DNA of 64,000 bases. Origin: Emticicia oligotrophica DSM 17448 (GTDB lineage Bacteria; Bacteroidota; Bacteroidia; Cytophagales; Spirosomataceae). Shown piece by piece: positions 36,211 through 46,161 of the stretch. The position numbers and the translations under genes are program-made. Position 1 is the stretch's first letter. Every line of letters starts with the position of its first letter. Location: the NCBI RefSeq assembly GCF_000263195.1, contig NC_018748.1, positions 2,666,001 to 2,730,000 of the forward strand, read 5' to 3'. The notes beneath the pieces were generated by a model that saw only the letters and a list, made by a program, of their open reading frames with translations, was not told the DNA's origin and ran no database searches.

Positions 36211-38652
36211 ATGATACGCAATTACTTTAAAACAGCTTGGAGAAATCTCCTCAAAAATAAAACCTTTAGCTCTATTAATATTATTGGGTTGGCAGTGAGT
36301 ATGTCGGTATGTTTATTAATACTTTCAATCATTGCTGAGCAAAAGAGTTATGACCAATTCCATCAAAATAAAGACCGAATCTATCGTATTTTATCTACTA
36401 GAAAGAATAATAGTCAGATGAAGGATATGGCTTCATCGGCGTTACCGTTGGGTGAAGAATTACGCAAGAATTATACAGGGGTAGACGCATCGGCAAGCTT
36501 AGTAAGAAACATTGGAGGAGATATTTTTTATAATGATAAAATAGCTTCAGGTGGTGGATATTTTACAGATGGTAATTTATTTAAAATATTAGATTTTAAG
36601 CTGGCTGCTGGTGATGCTGCAACTGCTTTGGAAAATCCTCGCTCATTAGTCATTAGCGAAGAGCTTGCCTCCCAACTGTTTTATAATGAGAATCCGATTG
36701 GGAAAATCGTTAATTTCAAAAATACCGATTTGAGTCCAACAGGGATAGACAACGGAAACAGAGAAACAGAATATGGACTTTTTACGATTACAGGTGTTTT
36801 GAAACCCGTTGAAGGTAAAACACATCTTCCATTCAAAATATTGGCTTCACTTAGCACGCTTAATGCACTTGCTAAAGATTCGATAGTAAATTATAAGATG
36901 AATGACTGGGGTAATATTTGGTCAAATTATACCTATGTATTGATGCAAAAAGGGAAAAGTGAGGCCGATTTACAACAAATTTTAAATAAGGTATCCGATA
37001 AATATTTCCCAAAGGGCGAAACAAATCAATATGCGTTTAAGGCTCAATCTATTACCGAAATTACTCCAGGTAGTGCTATTGGAAATGAAACGCACATTTC
37101 AATACCCAAAATAGTCTTAGTGATTCTAGGCGTATTATGTTTAATAGTAATGTTATCGGCCTGTTTAAATTACACTAATCTTTCGGTGGCAAGGTCATTG
37201 ACTCGAGCTAAAGAGGTGGGGGTAAGAAAAGTTTCAGGGGCCACTCGTAATCAAATATTTGGACAGTTTATTGCTGAATCTGTATTAATATCATTGGTTT
37301 CATTGGTTTTTTCTATTGTTATTTTGTTTGTTCTTCAATCACTTTTCGCAAACTTGGTTGTTAACAAATACCTAAACATTACATTTTCTCAGAATATTTC
37401 TCTTTACTTAATATTTATTGCCTTTAGTATTTTAGTAGGTGTTGTAGCGGGTATTTTACCATCTATTTATATTTCGGCTTTCAACCCAATTCAGATTTTA
37501 AAAAACTTTAGTGGTGTAAAAATCTTCAAGCGTCTTACAATCCGTAAAGCCTTGCTAGTCGTACAATTTTCGGTTTCATTGATTTTTATTATTTCAACAA
37601 CATTAATCTACCTTCAAACAGACCGAATTTTCAATTTTGATTATGGTTTTAATAAAGAAAATGTAGTAAACGTAAATCTCTATAAACAAGAAAACTATAA
37701 GCGATTTGCCCAAGCTATTGCTACAAATAAAGATGTTGTATCTGTTTCGGCTTGTATGTTTTTGCCAGCTACTGGTATGCAAAATGGCACAATTATAAAG
37801 AAATCTGATAGTCCGAAAGATAGTTTACAAGTTAATTTTATTGATATAGATGCTAAGTGCGTAGATGTATGGGGATTGAAACTTGTGGCGGGTAAAAACC
37901 TACCTGAGATTCCAAGTACTAATGGCGAAAAATATACACTTATCAATGAGAAAATGGTGAGTAATTTTAAGTTAGGAACTCCTAAGCAGGCAATCGGCCA
38001 ACGTATTTTGGTAGATGGCAATAACTTAGAAATTGTGGGTGTTGTAAAAGACTTTCAGTACCTCGATGTTATGCGTGCTATCGAGCCTCTGATGCTCCGT
38101 AATCGTCAATCAGAATTTAATTTCGCAACTATCAGAATCAACGGAAATAACCAAACAGAAACGCTTAAATTCCTTGAAGCTACTTGGAAAAAGGTAAATC
38201 CAATGACAAGGTTTGAATATGAGTTTTTCGACCAAGAATTATTACTAATTCATACAATGTTTAGCAATATAGCCAATGTATTAGGTTTCATCGCATTCTT
38301 GGCTGTTTTCATTTCTTGCTTGGGTTTGCTTGGTATGGCCGCCTACACCGCCGAAACTCGTCGTAAAGAAATGGGCATCAGAAAAGTTTTAGGCTCAGGT
38401 GTGTTTCAGATAATTATGTTGTTATCAAAAAGCTATATGATTTTGCTTGGAGTTGCCGTGTTTATTGCTACCCCATTGGCTTATTTTATTAATACTTTAT
38501 GGCTTGATTTCTTTGTCTCAAGGGTTTCAATAAGTCCTGCCGTAATAGGCTTTAGTATATTTATTTTATTGCTGATAAGTATTTTAACGGTAATTTCTCA
38601 GTCTTGGCGAGCAGCTAGGGTAAACCCAGTAGAGTCATTGAAAACGGAATAA
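36211..38652 (+). CDS. FtsX/MacB-type ABC permease, array copy 2
   Basis: This 813-residue paralogue starts MIRNYFKTAWRNLLKNK and shows the YDQFHQNKDRIYRI block after the first helix. Coupling motifs are EVGVRKV at 335-341 and EMGIRKV at 720-726; the isoleucine-glycine pattern is kept, but the second has E-M in place of E-I. The tail is VNPVESLKTE. Two periplasmic core domains lie at about 45-285 and 470-680. It lies 52 bases after copy 1, with the worn palindrome between. Its second FtsX domain continues LLSKSYMILLGVAVF rather than the LLSKDFLKLV of copies 1 and 3, so it is one of the more divergent members. Confidence 0.93.
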   Translation: MIRNYFKTAWRNLLKNKTFSSINIIGLAVSMSVCLLILSIIAEQKSYDQFHQNKDRIYRILSTRKNNSQMKDMASSALPLGEELRKNYTGVDASASLVRNIGGDIFYNDKIASGGGYFTDGNLFKILDFKLAAGDAATALENPRSLVISEELASQLFYNENPIGKIVNFKNTDLSPTGIDNGNRETEYGLFTITGVLKPVEGKTHLPFKILASLSTLNALAKDSIVNYKMNDWGNIWSNYTYVLMQKGKSEADLQQILNKVSDKYFPKGETNQYAFKAQSITEITPGSAIGNETHISIPKIVLVILGVLCLIVMLSACLNYTNLSVARSLTRAKEVGVRKVSGATRNQIFGQFIAESVLISLVSLVFSIVILFVLQSLFANLVVNKYLNITFSQNISLYLIFIAFSILVGVVAGILPSIYISAFNPIQILKNFSGVKIFKRLTIRKALLVVQFSVSLIFIISTTLIYLQTDRIFNFDYGFNKENVVNVNLYKQENYKRFAQAIATNKDVVSVSACMFLPATGMQNGTIIKKSDSPKDSLQVNFIDIDAKCVDVWGLKLVAGKNLPEIPSTNGEKYTLINEKMVSNFKLGTPKQAIGQRILVDGNNLEIVGVVKDFQYLDVMRAIEPLMLRNRQSEFNFATIRINGNNQTETLKFLEATWKKVNPMTRFEYEFFDQELLLIHTMFSNIANVLGFIAFLAVFISCLGLLGMAAYTAETRRKEMGIRKVLGSGVFQIIMLLSKSYMILLGVAVFIATPLAYFINTLWLDFFVSRVSISPAVIGFSIFILLLISILTVISQSWRAARVNPVESLKTE

Positions 38653-38706
38653 TATCTTGGTAATTATTACAAATACATCAGTTTCCCAGTAAACAATCAA
38701 AAAACC

Positions 38707-41142
38707 ATGATACGCAATTATTTAAAAATCGCTTGGAGAAATATTTTGAAGAATAAGTTATATAGCTTTATCAATATTTTTGGTCTAGCTATTGGTCTTA
38801 CCTGTTTTTTGTTGATAACACTTTATGTTGTTGATGAACTTAGTTATGACCGTCAGTTTAAAGATGCAGAGCGAATTTATCGTATCAATTCTGATATTAA
38901 GTTTGGAGGAGCTGAGCAACGAATGGCAGTGAGTTCTGACCCATTTGGGGCAATACTAAAAAAAGATTATGCGGAGGTTGAGCAGTATGTTCGCCTTTAT
39001 GCCAATAATAGTCGTAGATTTATCAAAAAAGGTAATGAATTTTTGGTTGAAAATAATTGCTTGCACGCAGATTCTACACTTTTAGATGTTTTTCCTTTGA
39101 ATATCATAGAAGGTGATTCGAGAAGGATTTTGACTGAACCTAACACGCTTGTTATTAGTCAAACCGCTGCTAAAAAATATTTTGGAAATGCTTCAGCTTT
39201 GGGTAAAACATTGACAATAGGAATCAATAACCCTATTGAATATAAAATTACAGCGGTTTATGAAGATATGCCTTCTAATATCCATTTTCAGACTGATATG
39301 TTTTTCCCATTCAAGAATATCAATGATTATAAATTTGATAATTTCTTGAATCATAATTTTTATACTTATATAAAACTTCGAAAAGGAGTTGATTATAAGG
39401 AGTTTGAAAAGAAATTTGATGTAGTGATTGATAAGTATATTTTACCACAAGCAAAGGTGTTCATGGATATTAATAGCATGGAAGACTTCAAAAAAGGTGG
39501 TAATTATTTGAAATATTCACTTACGCCGCTGTTGGATATTCACTTAAAATCTGACCGAATTTACGAGCTAAGTCCCAACGGCGATATTCAATATGTGTAT
39601 ATTTTTTCAGTAGTAGCCTTGTTTTTATTACTGATTGCGTGTATAAACTTTATGAATTTAAGTACGGCTCGTTCGGCCAATCGTGCCAAAGAAGTAGGAA
39701 TTCGTAAGGTAATGGGTACCCAACGAAATAGTCTTATTATACAATTTATGTCAGAGTCTGTACTTACTAGCTATTTAGCTTTTATGATTGCTCTTACAAT
39801 TGCTATTTTGTTGATTCCCTACTTTAATGATATTGCAGGAAAACAATTTACTATTCAGTCGCTTTTTCAGGTACAATATCTACCGTTTTTAATTCTTTTA
39901 CCTATGGCTGTTGGAGTTTTGGCGGGCTATTATCCTTCGTTTTTCTTGTCATCTTTCCGTCCTATCGAGGTATTGAAAAGTAAACTTAATGCCAATTACC
40001 GTCGTTCAAACTTTCGAAATACTTTAGTTACATTTCAATTTGTCACCTCGTTGGTTTTGGTTATTTCAACCTTTATCATTTATCGTCAACTCAATTATAT
40101 TCAAAATAAAAACTTGGGTTTCTCGAAAGACCAAATTTTAGTGGTCACGGGCACTTCTTCCTTACGAGATAATAATCATGTATTTAAAGAAGAAGTAAAG
40201 AAAATGGCGGGTGTAAAAAATGCCACTTTTGCTGGTTTTTTACCAGTAGCTAACTCATCTAGAACCGATAATACTTTTTCTAAGGAAGCTCTATTTAATA
40301 CCCAAAATAGCTTCAATATGCAAGCATGGGAAATTGATGAAGATTATATTCCTACCCTTGACATGAAAGTTTTACAAGGAAGGAATTTTTCAAAAGTATT
40401 TAGCACAGATTCTTCGGCCGTTATCATCAACGAAAAGGCCGCAAAAATGATTGGATACGATAACCCAATCGGTAAAAAACTTTATATCAATAATGGTAAT
40501 ATTAATGATGTGAAGGCTTTGACAATTATTGGCGTAGTCAAGAATTTTCATTATGAGTCGATGCGAGAATCGGTTGGTCCGCTATGTTTTCGCTATGGAA
40601 AAAGTGCTTGGGTAACGGCCTTCAAAATTAACACTGATGAGCCACAAACCCTTGTGAAACAAATCGAAGCAAAATGGAAGACTTTCGCCCCCGAAATACC
40701 ATTTAATTATCACTTTATGAACGAATCATTTGATGAAATGTATCGAGCCGAACAAAGAATCGGTACTATCGCAATGGTTTTTTCTTTACTTACTGTCTTT
40801 ATAGCTTGTTTGGGTTTGTTTGGTTTAATTACTTACATTGCCGAACAGCGTACAAAAGAAATTGGTGTAAGAAAAGTACTCGGAGCAAGTGTTTGGAGTA
40901 TAGTTCAACTGCTATCGAAAGACTTTCTGAAATTGGTTTGTTTAGCCTTTTTAATAGCCTCTCCGCTGGCCTATTATGCTATGAATATTTGGTTGAAAAG
41001 CTTTGCTTTTAGAACAGAAATTTCGATTTGGATATTTTTAGGGGCAGGAGTCGTTACTATTTTAATTGCAATCTTTACTGTTAGCCTCCAATCAATGAAA
41101 GCGGCCTTGATGAATCCCATAAAATCATTGAAAAGTGAATAA
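38707..41142 (+). CDS. FtsX/MacB-type ABC permease, array copy 3
   Basis: This 811-residue paralogue starts MIRNYLKIAWRNILKNKLYSFINIFGLAIGLT. The YDRQFKDAERIYRIN block follows the first helix. Coupling motifs are EVGIRKV at 329-335 and EIGVRKV at 718-724. It ends MNPIKSLKSE. It follows copy 2 by 54 bases with no palindrome between. After its stop codon come the second set of paired TGTCC dyads and the internal sigma-54-like promoter, so it closes the first transcription unit in the model proposed here, although read-through into copy 4 is also possible. Confidence 0.93.
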   Translation: MIRNYLKIAWRNILKNKLYSFINIFGLAIGLTCFLLITLYVVDELSYDRQFKDAERIYRINSDIKFGGAEQRMAVSSDPFGAILKKDYAEVEQYVRLYANNSRRFIKKGNEFLVENNCLHADSTLLDVFPLNIIEGDSRRILTEPNTLVISQTAAKKYFGNASALGKTLTIGINNPIEYKITAVYEDMPSNIHFQTDMFFPFKNINDYKFDNFLNHNFYTYIKLRKGVDYKEFEKKFDVVIDKYILPQAKVFMDINSMEDFKKGGNYLKYSLTPLLDIHLKSDRIYELSPNGDIQYVYIFSVVALFLLLIACINFMNLSTARSANRAKEVGIRKVMGTQRNSLIIQFMSESVLTSYLAFMIALTIAILLIPYFNDIAGKQFTIQSLFQVQYLPFLILLPMAVGVLAGYYPSFFLSSFRPIEVLKSKLNANYRRSNFRNTLVTFQFVTSLVLVISTFIIYRQLNYIQNKNLGFSKDQILVVTGTSSLRDNNHVFKEEVKKMAGVKNATFAGFLPVANSSRTDNTFSKEALFNTQNSFNMQAWEIDEDYIPTLDMKVLQGRNFSKVFSTDSSAVIINEKAAKMIGYDNPIGKKLYINNGNINDVKALTIIGVVKNFHYESMRESVGPLCFRYGKSAWVTAFKINTDEPQTLVKQIEAKWKTFAPEIPFNYHFMNESFDEMYRAEQRIGTIAMVFSLLTVFIACLGLFGLITYIAEQRTKEIGVRKVLGASVWSIVQLLSKDFLKLVCLAFLIASPLAYYAMNIWLKSFAFRTEISIWIFLGAGVVTILIAIFTVSLQSMKAALMNPIKSLKSE

Positions 41143-41151
41143 GGACGTGCA

Positions 41152-41187
41152 TGTCCAAAGACGTACAATAGTGTCCATTTTCGGACA
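41152..41187. promoter_or_regulatory. Paired dyad sites, probable activator binding sites (internal copy)
   Basis: Site 1 (41152-41167) is TGTCC-N6-GTACA. Site 2 (41172-41187) is TGTCCATTTTCGGACA, whose reverse complement differs from the upstream site 2 by one base. Centres are 20 bases apart. The site 2 centre is 63 bases before the GG of a TTGGCAT box, exactly as in the upstream copy. The stem ATAGTGTCC / GGACACTAT followed by T-rich sequence could also act as a terminator for copy 3. Confidence 0.65.
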
Positions 41188-41239
41188 CTATTATATTTTA
41201 TTTTCTTTATAAATTACTGATAGTAAGTGTTTTGAAAAT

Positions 41240-41256
41240 TTGGCATGTAGTTGGAT
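41240..41256 (+). promoter_or_regulatory. Internal sigma-54-like promoter before permease copy 4
   Basis: TTGGCATGTAGTTGGAT has the same TTGGCAT and TTGGA halves with the same seven-base gap as the upstream promoter. Expected start of transcription is near 41267, 16 bases before the ATG at 41283. Confidence 0.6.
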
Positions 41257-41282
41257 TGAATAAAATAAATTATGAAAAAGCT

Positions 41283-43715
41283 ATGTTAAAAAACTACTTC
41301 AAAGTTGCAGTTCGAAACCTACTCAAAAACAAAGCATTGTTTGGTATCAATGTTTTGGGTCTAGCAATTGGTTTAGCTACATTCCTAACAATAAGTCTTT
41401 TTGTGTTAGATGAGTGGAGCTATGATACATTCAATTCCGAGAATATTGCTAGGATTGTTTTGCAAGCCAAAATGGGTGAAGAAAAAATCAATGAAGCAGC
41501 TGTTATGGCTCCTGTAGCAGCTACGCTCAAACAGGCTATTCCTGAAATAAAAGAAACCACTCGAATTCATAAAATTACTGATGCAGCTAAAGTGAAATTA
41601 GCTCAAAAAACTATTCGAAACGGGAAATTATTTTTTGCTGATGAAACATTTTTTGATGTTTTCTCCATAAAAATGATTCAAGGTAATCCTAAAACTGCCT
41701 TGAAAGAACCTTATTCGATTGTACTGACACAAGAGCAAGCCAAGCTTTATTTTGGCGATACAGACCCCCTGAATAAAACAATTACTATCGAGGGTATTGG
41801 CATTTATGGACTCAATGGTTTTAATAATTTTTCTGGGCAATATACGGTAAGTGGCATTATTGAAAAAATTCCAGCAAATGCACATTTTCATTTTGATTTA
41901 CTTGGTTCGATGGCTACGAATTCGGCAGCTAATTCGCCTAGTTGGCTTGCAGGTCAATATTATACTTATTTGAGCCTAAAAGGAAATAGTGATTTGAAGC
42001 AAATCGAAAGCAAAATCAAATCAGTGACAGACAAATATTTTAGTGCTGACCTCAAGGCACAAATGGGTATGAATTTAAGTGAATTTGAAGCAAAAGGTAA
42101 TAAAGTAAATTTGGTCTTACAACCCATTAAGGATATCCATCTTTACTCTAATCTTAGCGGAGAATTTGAAGCAGGAGGTAGTTATAAAACTGTACTTATA
42201 TTCAGTACTGTTGCTCTCTTTATGCTTTTAATTGCTTGCATTAATTTCATAAATCTAAGTACTGCTTCGGCTTCAAAACGCCTCAAGGAAATTGGTATGC
42301 GTAAAGTACTGGGTTCAGCCCAACAACAATTAATCATACAGTTTTTAGTTGAGTCGTTTTTAGCTACTTTTTTTGCACTTCTACTCGGACTCGGAATTTT
42401 CTATTTCACACTTCCTTTATTTAATCAGTTAAGTGGAAAAGCATTTTATATATGGCAATTATTATCGTTGCAAAATCTTGCTTTATTGGTGGGTCTTGTC
42501 TTTGCTATAAGCTTATTGGCTGGTGGATATCCAGCATTCTTTATGTCTTCGTTTAATCCTTTAGGGGCTTTAAAAAGTCGATTTACATCAGGTAGAAGCA
42601 AAGGGGTTAGAAGTACTTTGGTAGTTTTTCAGTTTGGCATTTCAGCCATTCTAATTATTGGGACAATCGTAGTGAACCAGCAAATGGATTATATCCAGAA
42701 AAAAGACATTGGTTATGACCGTAATTCACTTATTGTTATACGTGATGCAGGTTTTTTAGGAAATAAGCTTAGTGTTTTTAGAGACGAACTAAAAAAAGAC
42801 CCACGAGTAAAGAATATTACCACATCGGCATATGTACCTGCGGGTCCGACCGATGATAATATGAATTCATTTTTAAAATCAGATGACCCTACACAACACA
42901 TTCGTATGAGAATTTATAGTGTAGATGAGGCTTATGTGCCCACTTTGGGAATGAAAATCAATTTTGGACGAAATCTTTCTGATGCGTTAGACCAAAAATC
43001 AAATAATGTTTTAATCAACGAAACGGCAATAAAGGCTCTGGGATTACCTAAAAATCCAGTAGGTGAAATAATCAAATTAGATGATAACTCTACCAAAACA
43101 GTCATAGGTGTTGTCAAAGATTTTCATGCACGCTCTTTGCGTGAGCCAATCGAGCCACTTATCATGCAATATGGGCCATATTATGGTCTAATTTTAAAAG
43201 CCGAAAACAAAGATATGGCTAGCTTATTGGCTAAAATGGAAAGTATTTGGAAGAGTTTTGGTACGGGCGAAACCTTTAGATATGCTTTTTTAGATGAACT
43301 ATACAATGAAACTTATCTGAAAGAAGCCAATATGTTAATTATTCTGCGGGCTTTTGCAATTCTTACCATTTTTATTGCGTGTTTAGGTTTGTTCGGGCTA
43401 ATTACCTACACTACTCAACAGCGTACAAAAGAAATTGGGATTCGTAAAACATTAGGAGCCACAGTTCTACAAATTGTGATTTTATTAGCCAAAGATTTTA
43501 TAAAGTTAGTAGGTTTCTCATTGTTGATAGCTTTTCCGTTGGGCTATTATTTAATGAATAATTGGCTACAAGATTTTGAATATAGGGTTGGAATTAGTAC
43601 TTGGGTTTTTGTACTATCAGGACTGATGACCTTAGCAATAGCTTTTTTAACAATTGCCTTTCGAAGTATAGAGGCGGCGTTGATGAATCCTGTAAAATCA
43701 TTGAAAACAGAATAA
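41283..43715 (+). CDS. FtsX/MacB-type ABC permease, array copy 4
   Basis: This 810-residue paralogue has its start placed at 41283 (MLKNYFKVAVRNLLKNK). This aligns with the MIRNY- starts of the other copies and lies just downstream of the internal promoter. An in-frame ATG at 41232 would add 17 residues but lies upstream of the promoter box. Coupling motifs are EIGMRKV at 336-342 and EIGIRKT at 717-723; the threonine in the second is unique in the array. It ends MNPVKSLKTE. It is the first gene of the proposed second unit. Confidence 0.93.
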   Translation: MLKNYFKVAVRNLLKNKALFGINVLGLAIGLATFLTISLFVLDEWSYDTFNSENIARIVLQAKMGEEKINEAAVMAPVAATLKQAIPEIKETTRIHKITDAAKVKLAQKTIRNGKLFFADETFFDVFSIKMIQGNPKTALKEPYSIVLTQEQAKLYFGDTDPLNKTITIEGIGIYGLNGFNNFSGQYTVSGIIEKIPANAHFHFDLLGSMATNSAANSPSWLAGQYYTYLSLKGNSDLKQIESKIKSVTDKYFSADLKAQMGMNLSEFEAKGNKVNLVLQPIKDIHLYSNLSGEFEAGGSYKTVLIFSTVALFMLLIACINFINLSTASASKRLKEIGMRKVLGSAQQQLIIQFLVESFLATFFALLLGLGIFYFTLPLFNQLSGKAFYIWQLLSLQNLALLVGLVFAISLLAGGYPAFFMSSFNPLGALKSRFTSGRSKGVRSTLVVFQFGISAILIIGTIVVNQQMDYIQKKDIGYDRNSLIVIRDAGFLGNKLSVFRDELKKDPRVKNITTSAYVPAGPTDDNMNSFLKSDDPTQHIRMRIYSVDEAYVPTLGMKINFGRNLSDALDQKSNNVLINETAIKALGLPKNPVGEIIKLDDNSTKTVIGVVKDFHARSLREPIEPLIMQYGPYYGLILKAENKDMASLLAKMESIWKSFGTGETFRYAFLDELYNETYLKEANMLIILRAFAILTIFIACLGLFGLITYTTQQRTKEIGIRKTLGATVLQIVILLAKDFIKLVGFSLLIAFPLGYYLMNNWLQDFEYRVGISTWVFVLSGLMTLAIAFLTIAFRSIEAALMNPVKSLKTE

Positions 43716-43721
43716 ATCCAC

Positions 43722-43749
43722 GTAGAGACAAAGCATGCCTTGTCTCTAC
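43722..43749. repeat. GTAGAGAC...GTCTCTAC palindrome between permease copies 4 and 5
   Basis: A 28-base dyad with outer arms GTAGAGACAA / TTGTCTCTAC and centre GCATGC, one mismatch pair inside. It belongs to the same family as 36165-36190 and 46162-46189. Confidence 0.75.
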
Positions 43750-43774
43750 AATCGAAATATAAAATCACAAAATT

Positions 43775-46156
43775 ATGATACGCAATTACTTTAAAATCGC
43801 TTGGAGAAACATTATCAACAACAAACTCTATTCTGTCATTAATATTTTGGGACTGAGTTTGGGTTTGACTGTTTGTTTACTTATCACCTTATTTGTGAAA
43901 GATGAACTTAGTTACGATCAATTTCAAAGTAAAAAACACAGCATTTATCGCTTAGTTTCTGATGAAATAAGTCCGAGTGGAGAAGTCCATAAAATAGGCA
44001 TTTCGGGAATGGTACAGGGGGCAACTTTTAAACGACAAGTTCCGGAATTAGAAGAAATGGTAAGAATTGTAGGGGATAGATTTAATATTCGCCATAACAA
44101 CGAAATCTTTATTCAAGAGGTTACGAAAGTAGATAGTAGTTTCTTCAAAATTTTTGATGCTGAATTTGTGGAAGGGTCTCCTTACAGAGCCCTATCTGAC
44201 CCACAATCGGTTGTTATATCGGAAGAAGTAGCCGAACGTTTTTTTGGGAAAAACAAGGCTTTAGGAAAGCCGCTTTCTATCTTTTACGATAATGAATTTC
44301 AGAATTTTACCGTTTCGGGTGTTACAAAAAAATCACCGATTAATTCAAGTATTCAGATAAACTTATTATTGCCATTGCATCATGATAAAGTACAAGATGA
44401 CCAATGGATTAACTTTTATATGAATACATTTTTCACGGTAAAAGAAGGAGCTAATCCCGCTATAATTGAGCAAAAATTTGCTAAAATCTATGCTGCGGAG
44501 GCTAAAGAACAAATAGCTCAGGCCTTGAAAGATTGGGGTTATAAAGGCAAATTAGTCTGGAAATTACAGCCATTTCTTGAAATGCACCTAAGTAAAGATT
44601 ATCAAGCTCAAAATGGAATTAAAGAGTCTGGAAATAAGCTTTTTTCTTATTTTTTAACTGGTATTGCGGCGTTTATTCTAATAATTGCTTGTATAAACTT
44701 TGTGAATATTGCTATTTCTCGTTCGATGAAACGTGCCAAAGAAATTGGTGTTAGGAAAGTAATGGGCAGCGAACGCAAGCAACTAATTATACAATTTTTA
44801 TCCGAGTCGGCACTTTTGAGTTTAATAGCTTTTATTGTAGCTATTTGCATTTCTGTTTTGGCATTGCCAACTTTTAATCAACTTTCCGATAAAACACTTT
44901 CATTTAGCTATTTATTAGACACTAAGTTGGTGCTACTTTATCTAGCTATCTTTATTCTAACTGCTTTTTTATCTGGTTTTTATCCTGCCTTGGTTTTATC
45001 GGGTTTTCAGCCAGTAGAAACACTTTATGGGCGATTTAGATTTGGAGGTAAAAATTTGCTACAAAAATCGCTCACGGTTTTGCAATTTGGTTTAGCTACT
45101 TTCTTTATTCTACTCACGATAGTGCAGTTTAAGCAAGTAGATTTATTCATGAACCAGAGTTTGGGTTATGATGATTCGAATATTATGATTGTGAATGCTG
45201 GAAACGTTGAACGTTCGAAAGCCAACGTTTTTATCAGTGAATTAGAGAAATACCCAACGATTCAGCAAGTGGCTCCACGTCAGCAAGGTTTTTGGTTTAC
45301 GCTATCTACCGTTAATGGTGATAAACAGCTCAACCATGATTTAGAAGTAGTTGATAATAGATACATTGAGTTACTTGGATTAAAAGTGTTACAAGGACGT
45401 AATTTTTCGCCATCTTTTCCAAGTGATACTGCTACTGCGGTATTAGTCAATGAAGCGTTTGTCAAGGAAGCTAATTGGAAAAATCCAATCGGTCAGACGA
45501 TTGCTTTCCATAATAAAGATAAATACCAAGTTATAGGAGTTATTAAAGATTATCATTATAGTTCATTATACGAAAAGGTACGTCCACAACTTTTCATTGC
45601 CGACCCTAAGCATGGAGGTTACGGTGCTTTCTATATTCGAATAACTGGACAGAATATCTCGCAAACAATTGCTTATGTAAGAGAAAAATTCAAGAGTTCG
45701 ATGCCAACAAAACCATTTGAGTATGAATTTTTACATGAAACCAATGCAAAGAACTACACGAAGGAAATAAAAATGAAGCAAATAATTGGCTGGGCTGCAT
45801 GGCTAACAATTTTTATTTCTTGTATCGGACTTTTCGGTCTTTCTTCTTTAGCTACTGAAAAGCGTTTCAAAGAAATTGGTGTACGAAAAGTTCTTGGAGC
45901 AAGTACTAATAGTATCGTAAGAATTTTGTCGATTGATTTTCTAAAACTCATTCTTATTGCTTATTTGATAGCTGCACCAGCTGCCTACTATGCGGCAGAA
46001 CAATTGCTACAAAGTTATCCATATCGCATTCAACAAGGGGCTGACATGTTTTTACTAACCATTATAGGATTATTGATGGTTGGTTTACTTACGGTAAGTT
46101 ATCAGGCAATGAAAGCTGCCATGATGAACCCAGTAAAATCATTAAAAACAGAATAA
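43775..46156 (+). CDS. FtsX/MacB-type ABC permease, array copy 5
   Basis: This 793-residue paralogue starts MIRNYFKIAWRNIINNKLYSVINILGLSLGLT. The YDQFQSKKHSIYRLV block follows. Coupling motifs are EIGVRKV at 323-329 and EIGVRKV at 700-706. It ends MNPVKSLKTE. The first periplasmic domain is shorter than in copies 2-4, which accounts for most of the length difference. DNA around its start (AAAATTATGATACGCAATTAC) is nearly identical to that of copies 2 and 6, showing recent duplication or conversion of the gene edges. Confidence 0.93.
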   Translation: MIRNYFKIAWRNIINNKLYSVINILGLSLGLTVCLLITLFVKDELSYDQFQSKKHSIYRLVSDEISPSGEVHKIGISGMVQGATFKRQVPELEEMVRIVGDRFNIRHNNEIFIQEVTKVDSSFFKIFDAEFVEGSPYRALSDPQSVVISEEVAERFFGKNKALGKPLSIFYDNEFQNFTVSGVTKKSPINSSIQINLLLPLHHDKVQDDQWINFYMNTFFTVKEGANPAIIEQKFAKIYAAEAKEQIAQALKDWGYKGKLVWKLQPFLEMHLSKDYQAQNGIKESGNKLFSYFLTGIAAFILIIACINFVNIAISRSMKRAKEIGVRKVMGSERKQLIIQFLSESALLSLIAFIVAICISVLALPTFNQLSDKTLSFSYLLDTKLVLLYLAIFILTAFLSGFYPALVLSGFQPVETLYGRFRFGGKNLLQKSLTVLQFGLATFFILLTIVQFKQVDLFMNQSLGYDDSNIMIVNAGNVERSKANVFISELEKYPTIQQVAPRQQGFWFTLSTVNGDKQLNHDLEVVDNRYIELLGLKVLQGRNFSPSFPSDTATAVLVNEAFVKEANWKNPIGQTIAFHNKDKYQVIGVIKDYHYSSLYEKVRPQLFIADPKHGGYGAFYIRITGQNISQTIAYVREKFKSSMPTKPFEYEFLHETNAKNYTKEIKMKQIIGWAAWLTIFISCIGLFGLSSLATEKRFKEIGVRKVLGASTNSIVRILSIDFLKLILIAYLIAAPAAYYAAEQLLQSYPYRIQQGADMFLLTIIGLLMVGLLTVSYQAMKAAMMNPVKSLKTE

Positions 46157-46161
46157 CGCCC

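Noticed and set aside
41232-41282. Upstream start for permease copy 4
   Set aside because: The ATG at 41232 lies upstream of the internal promoter box and adds residues absent from all other copies.
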